DNA from: NCEH01 sp002257205 | GTDB lineage: Bacteria > Pseudomonadota > Alphaproteobacteria > Rhizobiales > Xanthobacteraceae | DNA length: 64,000 nt | Direction: 5' to 3' (one strand) | Assembly: GCF_043195105.1 (NCBI RefSeq) | Contig: NZ_JBAFWO010000005.1 | In this document: piece after piece, positions 1 to 8,937 of the stretch | How positions within the stretch are numbered: the first letter of the stretch is position 1 | Layout: every line of letters begins with the position of its first letter | The notes under the pieces: generated by a model | Databases searched by the model: none | What the model was told of the DNA's origin: nothing | Seen by the model: only the letters and a program-made list of their open reading frames with translations | Position numbers and translations under genes: made by a program

Positions 1-1112
1 GGCGCATCGCCGCCGAAATGGGCGGGGTGCTGGTGCTGAAGATCCTGTCCCACGACGTGCTCCACAAATCGGATGTGGGCGGCGTGCGCCTCGACCTGCA
101 CGGGCCGAAGGCGGTGGAAGAGGCGGCGCGCGACATGCTCGCGACGCTGGAGGCGCGCATGCCCGGCGCGCGGGTGGAAGGCTTCACGGTCCAGCCCATG
201 ATCCGCCGGCCCAATGCCCAGGAGCTGATCGCCGGCATCGCCAATGATCCCACCTTCGGCCCGGTGGTTCTGTTCGGCCAGGGCGGGCTAGCGGTGGAGG
301 TGATCGCCGACCGCGCGGTCGCCCTGCCGCCGCTCAACGGCGTGCTGGCGCTGGAGATGATCGGCCGCACGCGGATTTCCAAGCTGCTCGCCGGCTATCG
401 CGACCATCCGCCGGTGGATCTCGACGCGGTGGCCGCGACCTTGGTGAAGATTTCCGACCTGCTCGGCGACCTGCCGCAGATCGCCGAACTGGACATCAAT
501 CCCCTGCTGGCGGACGAGCACGGCGTAATCGCGCTCGATGCCCGCATCGTGGTGCATCCCACCGAGGGGGCGGGCACGGAGCGCTTCGCGATCAAGCCCT
601 TCCCCACCGGGCTCGTGCGCGAGATCACGCTTCCCGATGGCCAGGCACTGGAGCTGCGGCCGATCCGGCCCGAGGACGAGCCGGGAATCGTCGACATCGT
701 GCGCCGCTCGGACCCGCGCGACGTGCGCATGCGGTTCCTCGGCTCGCTGAAGGATTTTCCCCATCTGCTCGCCGCCCGCCTGTCGCAGATCGACTACGAC
801 CGGGAAATGGCGCTGGTGGCGGTGGACACGGCCGGCGCGTTCCTCGGCGTGGTGCGCATCATCGCCGATCCGGACAATGAGACCGCCGAATACGCCATCA
901 TGGTGCGCTCGGACATGAAGGGCAAAGGGCTCGGCTACCGGCTCATGAACGAGATCATCGCCTATGGCCGCCAGCGCGGCCTGAAGATGATCTATGGCGA
1001 CGTGCTGCGGGAGAACCAGCCCATGATGCACATGGCGCAGGATCTCGGCTTCATCGCCAAGACCGGCGAGGATTATACCGTGATGCGGGTCGAGCTGGAG
1101 CTGAAGCCGTAG
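1..1112 (+). CDS. Acetyl-CoA synthetase (ADP-forming)-like / GNAT acetyltransferase, C-terminal part (Pat-type)
   Basis: Partial gene: the reading frame is open from the window edge, so the start lies outside. The first ~190 visible residues match the ATP-grasp part of ADP-forming acyl-CoA synthetases (KILSHDVLHKSDVGGV, then ELDINPLL). The last ~150 residues form a GNAT acetyltransferase domain with the acetyl-CoA loop KGKGLG. This fusion is typical of Pat-type protein lysine acetyltransferases, which acetylate and inactivate acyl-CoA synthetases. In those proteins the synthetase-like part is usually a regulatory domain. The acetylation role is inferred from the architecture; the N-terminal CoA-binding domain cannot be seen. 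It ends 5 bp from the convergent gene on the other strand. Confidence 0.85.
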   Translation, partial: RIAAEMGGVLVLKILSHDVLHKSDVGGVRLDLHGPKAVEEAARDMLATLEARMPGARVEGFTVQPMIRRPNAQELIAGIANDPTFGPVVLFGQGGLAVEVIADRAVALPPLNGVLALEMIGRTRISKLLAGYRDHPPVDLDAVAATLVKISDLLGDLPQIAELDINPLLADEHGVIALDARIVVHPTEGAGTERFAIKPFPTGLVREITLPDGQALELRPIRPEDEPGIVDIVRRSDPRDVRMRFLGSLKDFPHLLAARLSQIDYDREMALVAVDTAGAFLGVVRIIADPDNETAEYAIMVRSDMKGKGLGYRLMNEIIAYGRQRGLKMIYGDVLRENQPMMHMAQDLGFIAKTGEDYTVMRVELELKP

Positions 1113-1117
1113 GGCGC

Positions 1118-1582
1118 TCAGACCGCCATGGCGGTCAGCACCGCCGCGCCCACCGCCATGGCCAGAACGATCAGGCTCCACATGGTCCAGCTGGGATGCA
1201 GGCGCGAGCCCGCGCGCGGGTCTTCCGCGCTCAGGAAGGGCGTGAGCGGGTCGCCCGCATCCCGCCCCGCGGGCGTGAGCACCGGCGGATAGGGACGGGT
1301 CGTGGTGGGCGTCACGCCAGCCGCCTCGTCGTCGGTGCCCAGCGGCACGGCGGCGGGCCCAAAGGAGGGATCGGTGGTGAAGGAGCGCAGCGCCCGTTCC
1401 TCGCTCGGCGTCAGCGCAAGCCCGGCCCGCGCGGGTGGTGCCGGCGGCGGGATGGAACCCGCATCCTGGCGGTGATCCGCCGCCCGGTCACGCGGCAAGT
1501 CATGCTGCAGGTCGCGCTGAAGGTCGCGCGGCGGCTCATCTGGTCTCGGGCGGGGATCATCGTGAAATTTCGGCGGGTGCAT
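1118..1582 (-). CDS. Small C-terminally membrane-anchored protein of unknown function
   Basis: 154 residues, not recognised. The N-terminal two thirds are hydrophilic, rich in Pro, Arg and Asp, and probably disordered. The last ~22 residues form one hydrophobic segment (from about residue 133) that would anchor the protein by its C-terminus. It follows lysA on the same strand after a 63-bp gap and may be co-transcribed with lptM and lysA. The codon use and GC content look like the neighbours. Function unknown; a real gene is likely because of the clear ATG, the tail anchor and the snug fit between lysA and the convergent gene. Confidence 0.6.
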   Translation of the reverse strand: MHPPKFHDDPRPRPDEPPRDLQRDLQHDLPRDRAADHRQDAGSIPPPAPPARAGLALTPSEERALRSFTTDPSFGPAAVPLGTDDEAAGVTPTTTRPYPPVLTPAGRDAGDPLTPFLSAEDPRAGSRLHPSWTMWSLIVLAMAVGAAVLTAMAV

Positions 1583-1645
1583 GAGCGTCTCCCTTCGTCA
1601 GGAGCAACACCGTGCACACCAGCCTGTTCCGCTTTTCCCGCAGGC

Positions 1646-2914
1646 TCAGGCAAACCAGTGCGGCTGGCGATCCAGCGCGATCAGCGCTTCCGCCGAAACG
1701 CGCGGCCGCACCACCGCATGCTCGGCCCCGCGCACCAGCACTTCGGGAATGAGCGGACGGGTGTTGTAGGTGCCCGCCTGCACCGCGCCATAGGCGCCGG
1801 CGGTCATCACCGCCAGCAGGTCGCCGGCCTTCAGCTGTGGCAAAGCGCGATTGAGGGCGAGATAATCCCCGGTCTCGCACACCGGCCCCACCACGTCGGC
1901 CAGCAGCGTGGGCGCACCCTCGGCCGCCTGAACCACGGGGAGGATGTCGTGATGGGCGTCGTACAGGGTGGGGCGGATGAGATCGTTCATGGCCGCGTCC
2001 ACGATCACGAAGGTCTTGCCCTCGCCGTGCTTCACATAAAGCACGCGGGTCACGAGGATGCCGGCATTGGCCACGATCATGCGGCCCATCTCAAAGACCA
2101 GCGGCAGATTGAGGCCGCCCAGCGCGCGGTTCACCGCCGCCGCGTAGGCATCCGGCGCCGGCGGCACGGGATCGCTCGCCGCATAAGGCACGCCGAGCCC
2201 GCCGCCAAGATCGAGATGGCGCAGCGCGTGGCCGGCGGCCATCAGGTCGCGCGCCAGTTCCGCCAGCAGCAAAATCGCATTCTCGAACGGCGCCATGTCG
2301 GTGATCTGGCTGCCGATATGCATGTCGACACCGGCGATGCGGATACCCGGCAGGCGCGCGGCCTCCTCATACACCGCGCGGGCGGTGGAGATGGGGATGC
2401 CGAACTTGTTTTCCGACTTGCCGGTGGAGATCTTGGCGTGGGTTTTCGCGTCCACGTCGGGATTCACCCGCAGCGACACCGGGGCGATGACACCGCGCGC
2501 GGTGGCGACCTGCGAGAGCTGCTCCAGCTCCGGCTCGCTCTCCACATTGAAGCATTTGATGCCGGCATCGAGCGCATCGGCCATTTCCTGGCGGGTCTTG
2601 CCGACGCCGGAAAACACGATCCGCTCCGCCGGGACGCCGGCGGCGAGCGCGCGCTTCAATTCCCCGCCGGAAACGATATCCGCCCCCGCGCCGAGGCGGG
2701 CGAGCGTGGAAATCACCGCCTGGTTGGAATTGGCCTTCAGCGCATAGCACAGCAGCATGTCGCGGCCTTCGAAGGCCTGCGTGAACACGCGATAGTGCCG
2801 CTCCAGCGTCGCGGTGGAATAGCAATAGAAAGGCGTGCCTACGCTGTGGGCGAGCGCGGTGAGGTCGACGTCCTCGCCATGGAGGCGACCGTCGCGATAA
2901 TCGAAATGATGCAT
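1646..2914 (-). CDS. lysA: Diaminopimelate decarboxylase
   Basis: 422 residues, the usual size. It catalyses the last step of lysine synthesis, decarboxylating meso-diaminopimelate with PLP in the cytoplasm. The fold-III PLP lysine is K60 in YALKANSN. HIGSQI lies mid-protein, and the catalytic cysteine of the GPVCETGD motif is C346, supplied to the partner active site in the dimer. The ATG start is supported by the family N-terminus (MHHFDYRDG). It lies 16 bp downstream of lptM, an arrangement conserved in many proteobacteria, so the two are probably one operon. Confidence 0.97.
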   Translation of the reverse strand: MHHFDYRDGRLHGEDVDLTALAHSVGTPFYCYSTATLERHYRVFTQAFEGRDMLLCYALKANSNQAVISTLARLGAGADIVSGGELKRALAAGVPAERIVFSGVGKTRQEMADALDAGIKCFNVESEPELEQLSQVATARGVIAPVSLRVNPDVDAKTHAKISTGKSENKFGIPISTARAVYEEAARLPGIRIAGVDMHIGSQITDMAPFENAILLLAELARDLMAAGHALRHLDLGGGLGVPYAASDPVPPAPDAYAAAVNRALGGLNLPLVFEMGRMIVANAGILVTRVLYVKHGEGKTFVIVDAAMNDLIRPTLYDAHHDILPVVQAAEGAPTLLADVVGPVCETGDYLALNRALPQLKAGDLLAVMTAGAYGAVQAGTYNTRPLIPEVLVRGAEHAVVRPRVSAEALIALDRQPHWFA

Positions 2915-2930
2915 GGCGGCTCCGGGCGCG

Positions 2931-3332
2931 TCAGAGCAGCCCGTCCAGGATGAAGGGACGTTTGGCGATATTGGGGGTCTGCGTCACCGGACGGGAGACC
3001 GAATCGCCGGGCGTGTTCGGCGAGATATAGGCATTGCCGGACGCCGCGCGCGCATCGGCGTTGCCCGGCTGGGCGGAATTGGTGGACATGATGTCGTCGG
3101 TGGTCACCAGGGCGCCGGTATTGTCGGCGGACCCTTGGGGCGCGGCCGGCGCGGCCGGGCCGTTGGCGGCGGTGGCCGGGCCTGCGGCGGGGCCGGTGGT
3201 CGCGGCGGCGGCCTTCTGACCGGGCGGGGTGGGCGGCTTGGTGCCGGGCGGCTCCAGCGGACCCTTCACGCCGCAGCCGGCGAGCGCCAAGGCAAACAGG
3301 AAAGCCAGGGAGACAGGCAAGCGATGCGACAC
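2931..3332 (-). CDS. lptM: LptM-like lipoprotein
   Basis: 133 residues with a GTG start. A short signal peptide ends in the lipobox LAGC with C20 as the lipidation site, followed by GVKGPLEPP, the hallmark of the LptM (YifL) family. In E. coli LptM helps oxidative maturation of the LPS translocon LptD; that role here is inferred from family and synteny. The rest is a low-complexity Ala/Pro/Gly region, longer than in enterobacteria but common in alphaproteobacteria. It sits 16 bp upstream of lysA, as is widely conserved. Confidence 0.85.
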   Translation of the reverse strand: MSHRLPVSLAFLFALALAGCGVKGPLEPPGTKPPTPPGQKAAAATTGPAAGPATAANGPAAPAAPQGSADNTGALVTTDDIMSTNSAQPGNADARAASGNAYISPNTPGDSVSRPVTQTPNIAKRPFILDGLL

Positions 3333-3483
3333 GGCGAGGCCATCCAGAAAATTTCGACGCCACTATAGCGAGGGATACGCCAAAGGCGAGCCCCGCGCAC
3401 GGCGGCGCTTCTCTCTACCGCACCGCAGCGCCGCTGTCGCGCCCGAGTGCGACGTTGGTGGCGCATCCCCTCCGAGCCCTTCC

Positions 3484-3519
3484 CCCTCCCCAACCCTCCC
3501 CCGCACGCGGGAGAGGGGG
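3484..3519. repeat. GC-rich palindromic intergenic repeat (copy 1)
   Basis: The stretch between lptM and bluB holds a CCCTCC-rich arm followed by the inverted arm GCGGGAGAGG around a 2-nt centre (CCCGC-AC-GCGGG core at 3500-3511). The same motif family recurs at 43678-43813 and 46471-46578. Dispersed palindromes of this kind are common between genes in Hyphomicrobiales. It may also fold as a hairpin in RNA from bluB. Confidence 0.6.
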
Positions 3520-3568
3520 CTTAACCGCTCAGGCGCGGCCAAGCGGAGAAAAGCACGACACGCACCCC

Positions 3569-4240
3569 TCAGCGCTGCAGCACAAAGCCTTCCGGCGGGT
3601 GGCGGTGCTCCCACTGGCGGGTTTCCAGCTCCGGCACGGCGCTTTCCACACGCGGATAGCCGAGGCAGAAATAGCCGATGAAGCGCCAGTGCGCCGGCAC
3701 GTCCATAATCCCCGCCATCTGCTCCGGCGGCAGGATCGACACCCAGCCGAGGCCGATGCCCTCCGCCCGCGCCGCAAGCCAGAGGGTCTGCACCGCCATG
3801 ACCGCCGAATAATCCAGCGTTTCCGGCATGGTGAGCCGGCCGAGCCCGTGGCCCTGGGCGGTCTCGCGATCGGCGAACACAGCGAAATGCACCGGCGCGT
3901 CATCGAGCCCGGCCAGCTTCAGGCGGGCATAAGCGGCGCTCTTGTCCGCCGACTGGCTGGCCAAAGCGGCGGCATTGCAGCTTTCGAAACAGGCGCGCAC
4001 CGCCGCGCGGCGGGCCGGATCGTCCACCAGCACGAAGCGCCAGGGCTCGCTCAAGCCCACGGAGGGGGACAGGCAGGCCATTTGCAGCAGCCGCGCCATT
4101 GTGCCGTCGGGCAGCGGATCGGTGCGGAAGTGCCGCACGTCCCGCCGCCAGGCGAGCAGATCGCGCAGCCGCGCGCGGAACGCGGCATCGAAACACGGCG
4201 CGGGGTCCGCGCCGCCGTTGGTCCCTTCGTGCGCGACCAT
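3569..4240 (-). CDS. bluB: 5,6-dimethylbenzimidazole synthase (BluB)
   Basis: 223 residues of the nitroreductase fold. BluB cleaves reduced FMN with oxygen to make 5,6-dimethylbenzimidazole, the lower ligand of cobalamin. Motifs supporting BluB over a generic nitroreductase are WRRDVRHFR near the N-terminus, SPSVGLSEPWRF, TMPETLDYS and GLGWVSILPPE. The ATG start gives the family length. It lies on the same strand as argH upstream (97-bp gap) and lptM downstream, without other cobalamin genes in the window. Confidence 0.88.
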   Translation of the reverse strand: MVAHEGTNGGADPAPCFDAAFRARLRDLLAWRRDVRHFRTDPLPDGTMARLLQMACLSPSVGLSEPWRFVLVDDPARRAAVRACFESCNAAALASQSADKSAAYARLKLAGLDDAPVHFAVFADRETAQGHGLGRLTMPETLDYSAVMAVQTLWLAARAEGIGLGWVSILPPEQMAGIMDVPAHWRFIGYFCLGYPRVESAVPELETRQWEHRHPPEGFVLQR

Positions 4241-4337
4241 GGGTGCCTCCCTCCCTGCCGCAATCGCCCGCCGTTTGCGGCGGTGCGATCCTCTTGTCCG
4301 TCGCCTCGGGCCTTGTGCGCCTAAGGCCTTCTGCGCC

Positions 4338-5735
4338 TCAGGCCTTGGCGGCCTCCACCTGGAGGCGCTTCAGCCAGCGCTTGGCCTGGGCGCGCACCCG
4401 GCTCGGCGCGGTGCCGCCATAGGATACGCGGCTCTGCACAGAACGGGTGACGGACAATACGCTGAAGACATCCTGCGTGATGCGCTCATCCACGCTGCGC
4501 ATGTCCTCCAGCGACAGCCGGTGCAGGCCGATGCCGCGATCGGACGCCAGCGCGACGATGCGCCCCGTGACATGGTGCGCCTCGCGGAACGGCATTCCGG
4601 CCGCGCGCACCAGCCAATCGGCGAGATCGGTGGCGGTGGAATAGCCCTGCCCGGCGGCGCTCTTCATGCGCGCCGTGTCGGGCTTGATGTCGCGCACCAT
4701 GCCGGCGGTGGCGGCGATCACCAGGGACAGGGCGGAAAACGCGTCGAAGGCGCCTTCCTTGTCTTCCTGCATGTCCTTGGCATAAGCGAGCGGCAGGCCC
4801 TTCATCACCACCAGCAGGCCGGTGAGCGCGCCGATGATGCGGCCCGCCTTGGCGCGCACCAGCTCGGCAGCATCCGGATTGCGCTTCTGCGGCATGATGG
4901 AGGAGCCGGTGGTGAATTTATCCGACAGCTTGATCAGCGAAAAGGCGGGCGAGGTCCAGATCACCACCTCTTCCGCGAAGCGCGAGAGATGCACGGCGCA
5001 GATGGCGGCAGCGGAGAGCGTCTCCAGCACGAAATCGCGATCCGACACGGCGTCCAGCGAATTCGCGGTCGGCCGGTCGAAGCCGAGCGCCTTGGCGGTC
5101 ATGTCCCGGTCGATGGGGAAGGACGTGCCGGCCAGCGCCGCCGAGCCGAGCGGGCATTCGTTGAGCCGCGCACGGGCATCACGCAGCCGGCTGCGATCGC
5201 GCGCCAGCATCTCCACATAGGCCATCAGATGATGGCCGTAGGTGACCGGCTGGGCGGTCTGCAGATGGGTGAAGCCGGGCATGACGGTGGCGGCATGGGC
5301 CAGCGCCTTTTCCGACAGCGCCAGTTGCAGGTCCGCCATCTGGGCGTCGAGCGCATCCACCGTGTCGCGCACATAGAGGCGGAAGTCGGTGGCCACCTGA
5401 TCGTTGCGCGAGCGCGCGGTGTGCAGGCGCCCCGCGCTCGGGCCGATCATGTCGGCGAGGCGCTGCTCGACATTCATATGGATGTCTTCAAGGTCGCGCC
5501 GGAAAGTGAATTTGCCGGCCTCGATCTCTGACAGGATCGTGTCTAGACCGTCCTGGATCTTCTCGACATCCTCGCCCGCGACGATGCCCTGCGTCGCCAG
5601 CATGGCCGCATGGGCCTTGGAACCGGCGATATCCTGGGCGAAAAGACGCTGGTCGAAGCCGATGGAGGCGTTGATCTCCTCCATGATCGCATCGGGGCCC
5701 GTGGAGAATCGCCCGCCCCACATCTTGTTGCTCAT
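4338..5735 (-). CDS. argH: Argininosuccinate lyase
   Basis: 465 residues, full length. It cleaves argininosuccinate to arginine and fumarate, the final step of arginine synthesis. The fumarase/aspartase superfamily signature GSSIMPQKRNP is at residues 277-287, with the catalytic serine near 279. The start at MSNKMWGGRF matches the family; an upstream in-frame extension was rejected. It is divergent from tlpA with only 15 bp between start codons, a linkage also known in Bradyrhizobium-type genomes. Confidence 0.97.
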   Translation of the reverse strand: MSNKMWGGRFSTGPDAIMEEINASIGFDQRLFAQDIAGSKAHAAMLATQGIVAGEDVEKIQDGLDTILSEIEAGKFTFRRDLEDIHMNVEQRLADMIGPSAGRLHTARSRNDQVATDFRLYVRDTVDALDAQMADLQLALSEKALAHAATVMPGFTHLQTAQPVTYGHHLMAYVEMLARDRSRLRDARARLNECPLGSAALAGTSFPIDRDMTAKALGFDRPTANSLDAVSDRDFVLETLSAAAICAVHLSRFAEEVVIWTSPAFSLIKLSDKFTTGSSIMPQKRNPDAAELVRAKAGRIIGALTGLLVVMKGLPLAYAKDMQEDKEGAFDAFSALSLVIAATAGMVRDIKPDTARMKSAAGQGYSTATDLADWLVRAAGMPFREAHHVTGRIVALASDRGIGLHRLSLEDMRSVDERITQDVFSVLSVTRSVQSRVSYGGTAPSRVRAQAKRWLKRLQVEAAKA

Positions 5736-5750
5736 GACGGATCTCCGCTG

Positions 5751-6524
5751 ATGACCGAGCCGACCTTGCCGCCCGCCCCCCCGGAACACCGCGCCGAACC
5801 CGCCCGTGGCGGCAAAGGGCGCATGCTGGCTGTGGTGGCAGGAGCGGCACTTGCTGGCGCCGTGGCCGGCGCGCTCGCCCTATACGGGATGAATGCCCTT
5901 CCCGGCAATGCACCCACGCTCACGGCCGCTTCATCGCCGACGAATTCACAAGTCGCCGCGGCGCCCGAGAGCGGCAGTTCGGCCCGCGATCCCGCCTGCG
6001 CGCCGGCGGTGGAGGCGGCGAAGCGCCTGGCGCCGCTCGCCAAGGGCGAAATCGCCGCGTTCACGCTCGCCACCGAGCCGCGCCGCCTGCCGCCGCTCTC
6101 CTTCGCCGACGGCACCGGCACGCCGAAGACGCTGGCGGATTTCAAGGGCAAGACGCTGCTGGTCAATCTGTGGGCCACCTGGTGCGTGCCCTGCCGAAAG
6201 GAAATGCCGGCCCTCGACCGGCTGGAGCAGACCCTTGGCGGGGCGAATTTCCAGGTGGTGGCGATCAATCTCGATACCCGCGACGCGGAAAAACCGAAGG
6301 CGTTCCTGAAGGAGATCGGCATCTCCAGCCTCGCCTTCTACGCCGATAGCGGCACCAAGACCTTCCAGGCCCTGCGCGCGGTGGGGCGCGGCTTCGGCCT
6401 GCCCACCACCTTGCTGGTGGACGACCAAGGCTGCGAGCTCGGCTATCTCGCCGGCCCCGCCGAATGGGCGAGCGAGGATGCCCAGCACCTCATCAAGAGC
6501 GCGCTCGGCGGCGGGCAAGGCTGA
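5751..6524 (+). CDS. tlpA: TlpA-type membrane-anchored thioredoxin
   Basis: 257 residues. A cytoplasmic N-terminus (1-24) is followed by one membrane segment (about 25-47), an Ala/Ser-rich linker and a periplasmic thioredoxin domain with the active site WCVPC (C145, C148). TlpA reduces disulfides in the periplasm and is needed for copper insertion into cytochrome oxidase in Bradyrhizobium. The ATG lies 15 bp from the argH start on the opposite strand, so each promoter must overlap the neighbour's coding sequence. The extra cysteine pair of some TlpA relatives is not complete here (one Cys near residue 83). Confidence 0.9.
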   Translation: MTEPTLPPAPPEHRAEPARGGKGRMLAVVAGAALAGAVAGALALYGMNALPGNAPTLTAASSPTNSQVAAAPESGSSARDPACAPAVEAAKRLAPLAKGEIAAFTLATEPRRLPPLSFADGTGTPKTLADFKGKTLLVNLWATWCVPCRKEMPALDRLEQTLGGANFQVVAINLDTRDAEKPKAFLKEIGISSLAFYADSGTKTFQALRAVGRGFGLPTTLLVDDQGCELGYLAGPAEWASEDAQHLIKSALGGGQG

Positions 6525-6586
6525 GGTTTTCGGCACCGCCCTCGCATGTGGCGCGCTCGCCTCTCCCTCCCTCGGCAGCTGGCGCC

Positions 6587-7810
6587 TCAAACCCCCAGCA
6601 GCAGCTTCATCGCCCGCGTGCCGACCAACGTCGCGGACGGGCCGTTGCACAGCACGAACACCCCTTCGCCCGAGGGCTTGCCGCTGCCCTGCCAAGCGGA
6701 AAAGCCCATCCAGGAGGTGAAGCCCGCCACCCCGCCGTTCTTGTTGAGCACCGTGACGCGCCCGCGCGGCGCTTCCACTTCGGCGCGGAACCAGCCATAG
6801 GCGGTGTGCGGCGCGCGTCCCCCGGCGCAGGCGGGCGCGAACACATCGGCACCTTGCTGATAGGCCAGCGCCGGGTCCGAAAGTCCGCCTTTCGCCAAGC
6901 CCATGTTGAGCCGCAGATAGGCCAGCATGTCCGCCCCGGTGCTGACGATGCCGCCGGCGCCCACCGCCAGCGCATGGGTCGGCCGATAGGACGCGTCGCG
7001 CGGCAGGGCCTGCCATTGCTTGGTATAGCCGAGCGGCAAACGGGCTTTCATGCCGGGCCGGAACCAGCCGGTGTCGCCGGCGCCGAAGCTCGCGCAATAA
7101 TCCCCGAGGCGGCGGTCGTAGCGCTCGGCGAAGCCGTCCGCATCGGCGCCCGCGATCCCCGTTCCGGCCATGGCGAGCAGCGCCCAGCCGAGGTTCGAAT
7201 AGGCATAGCAGGCGCCCTGTTCCATGGGCGGATTATAGGTGGAGAGGAAGTCGAACAGGGTCTGGAAGCCGGCCATGGTGCGCGGCGGATAGGCGCCGCC
7301 TTGGTTGTCCCGCGGCAGGCCGGGACGATAGGTGGCGAGATTGACGAGGCGCAGCCCCTCCAGCGGCGCGGAAAGGCGCGCGCTGCCCCCGAGCCAGGTG
7401 CCGAGCGTGCCTTCGAACGGGCCATGCCGTTTGAAGTGCACGCTGGAGGTGAAGACCTTCGAGATCGAGCCGATCTCGAACGGGGTCTTCGCGTCGAGGG
7501 CGAGCGGCGCGCCAAGGGGGTTGGTCAGGTCCGTGCCGCCCGCGAACAGCAGGCGGCCTTTGCCGTCCGGCCCCACCACCCCCAGCACCAGGGCAAGCCG
7601 CGCCGCGCGCATCGCCCGCGCCCGGGCGCATTCCGCATCGATCAGGGCCTGGAACGGGTCCGTGCCGCTCGAAAGGGCTGACGTCGCGAGGGAAGGGGCA
7701 GCTAAGGAAGGGTCGCCGACCGGCTGCGCGCGGGCGCCGCGCCTTCCGAGGGGCGATGTGAGCCCGCCCATCGCCAGCCCGCCCAGGACCATCGCGCGCC
7801 GTGTCAGCAT
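6587..7810 (-). CDS. Exported serine hydrolase of the class C beta-lactamase family
   Basis: 407 residues. The N-terminus TRRAMVLGGLAMGG resembles a twin-arginine signal, so it is probably exported. The SxxK catalytic motif is SISK at 115-118, the YSN motif is in YAYSNLGW, and NKNGGVAGF is a KTG-box equivalent. The family includes AmpC beta-lactamases, D-Ala-D-Ala carboxypeptidases and esterases; the KTG-box differs from classical AmpC (KTG), so beta-lactamase activity cannot be claimed. It lies 131 bp downstream of the acyl-CoA dehydrogenase gene on the same strand. Confidence 0.85.
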   Translation of the reverse strand: MLTRRAMVLGGLAMGGLTSPLGRRGARAQPVGDPSLAAPSLATSALSSGTDPFQALIDAECARARAMRAARLALVLGVVGPDGKGRLLFAGGTDLTNPLGAPLALDAKTPFEIGSISKVFTSSVHFKRHGPFEGTLGTWLGGSARLSAPLEGLRLVNLATYRPGLPRDNQGGAYPPRTMAGFQTLFDFLSTYNPPMEQGACYAYSNLGWALLAMAGTGIAGADADGFAERYDRRLGDYCASFGAGDTGWFRPGMKARLPLGYTKQWQALPRDASYRPTHALAVGAGGIVSTGADMLAYLRLNMGLAKGGLSDPALAYQQGADVFAPACAGGRAPHTAYGWFRAEVEAPRGRVTVLNKNGGVAGFTSWMGFSAWQGSGKPSGEGVFVLCNGPSATLVGTRAMKLLLGV

Positions 7811-7941
7811 TCGCCGCTCCCCCGACCTTCGCGCCCAGGCAAGGCCCGGTTTGCGGCGAGATCAGGGACGGCGGCGACTGTACACGCAATCGGGAACAGC
7901 GGCGATCTGGTGCCCCAGCGGCAGTGCCGCGGGGGTCGGCC

Positions 7942-8823
7942 TCAGCGGGTGGGAACCGGCTTCTCGCCACGATAATCGTAGAAGCCGCGCTGGGTCTTGC
8001 GGCCGAGCCAGCCGGCCTCGACGTACTTCACCAGCAGCGGGCACGGACGGTACTTGCTGTCGGCAAGCCCCTCGTGCAGCACCTGCATGATGGCGAGGCA
8101 GGTGTCGAGGCCGATGAAATCCGCCAGCTGCAACGGGCCCATGGGATGATTGGCGCCGAGCTTCATGGCCCGGTCGATGGCGTCCACGGAGCCCACGCCC
8201 TCATAGAGCGTGTAGATGGCTTCGTTGATCATGGGCAGCAGGATGCGGTTGACGATGAAGGCGGGGAAATCCTCCGCTACCGCATAGGTCTTGTGCAGCC
8301 GGGTCACGAACTGCTTGGCGCTCTCGAAGGTGTCGTCGTCGGTGGCGATGCCGCGCACCAGCTCCACCAGCTCCATCAGCGGCACCGGATTCATGAAATG
8401 AATGCCGATGAAGCGCTCCGGCCGATCAGTGGAGGCGGCGAGGCGGGTGATGGAGATGGACGAGGTGTTGGACGAGATCAGTGCGTCCGGCCGCAGCACC
8501 GGGCAGAGATCGGCGAGGATCTTGCGCTTCACATCCTCGCGCTCGGTGGCCGATTCGATCACGAGGTCGCACTCGGCGAGCCCGTCCATGGTCGGCGCGC
8601 CGACGATGCGCTGAAGCGCGTCCTGGCGGGCCTGCTCGGTCACGGTGCCCTTGGAGACCTGCTTGGCCATATTGCCGTTGATCGTGGCAAGGCCGGAGCG
8701 GATGCGGTCCGGATCGGCATCGCTCAGCGCCACGTCATAGCCCGCGAGCGCGCAGACATGGGCGATGCCGTTGCCCATCTGGCCGGCGCCGATGATCCCG
8801 ACCTTCTTGATCTCGAGCGGCAT
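7942..8823 (-). CDS. 3-hydroxybutyryl-CoA (3-hydroxyacyl-CoA) dehydrogenase
   Basis: 293 residues. It has an N-terminal NAD-binding Rossmann domain (GIIGAGQMGNGIAH near residue 8) and the family motif HFMNPVPLMELVELV followed by a C-terminal dimerisation domain. It oxidises 3-hydroxyacyl-CoA to 3-oxoacyl-CoA with NAD. The ATG at MPLEIKKVG was chosen because it gives the usual length; an upstream extension has no family match. It follows etfA by 114 bp on the same strand, and this etfBA-hbd order is common in rhizobia, linking it to fatty-acid or PHB-related metabolism. Confidence 0.93.
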   Translation of the reverse strand: MPLEIKKVGIIGAGQMGNGIAHVCALAGYDVALSDADPDRIRSGLATINGNMAKQVSKGTVTEQARQDALQRIVGAPTMDGLAECDLVIESATEREDVKRKILADLCPVLRPDALISSNTSSISITRLAASTDRPERFIGIHFMNPVPLMELVELVRGIATDDDTFESAKQFVTRLHKTYAVAEDFPAFIVNRILLPMINEAIYTLYEGVGSVDAIDRAMKLGANHPMGPLQLADFIGLDTCLAIMQVLHEGLADSKYRPCPLLVKYVEAGWLGRKTQRGFYDYRGEKPVPTR

Positions 8824-8937
8824 GGTGCTCTCGTCTTTCCGATATTGGGGGCCGAGATGGCCCCGGTCGGCGCCGAGCCGGGTGGACCGGCGCCGCATGG
8901 AGATGTCGCCCGGCTTCGATGGGCGCCGGGCGGGCCC

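Noticed and set aside
1196..2953. Long open frame on the plus strand across lysA
   Set aside because: Antisense shadow of lysA and lptM, rich in Arg, Gly and His as expected from GC-rich coding DNA; no domain.
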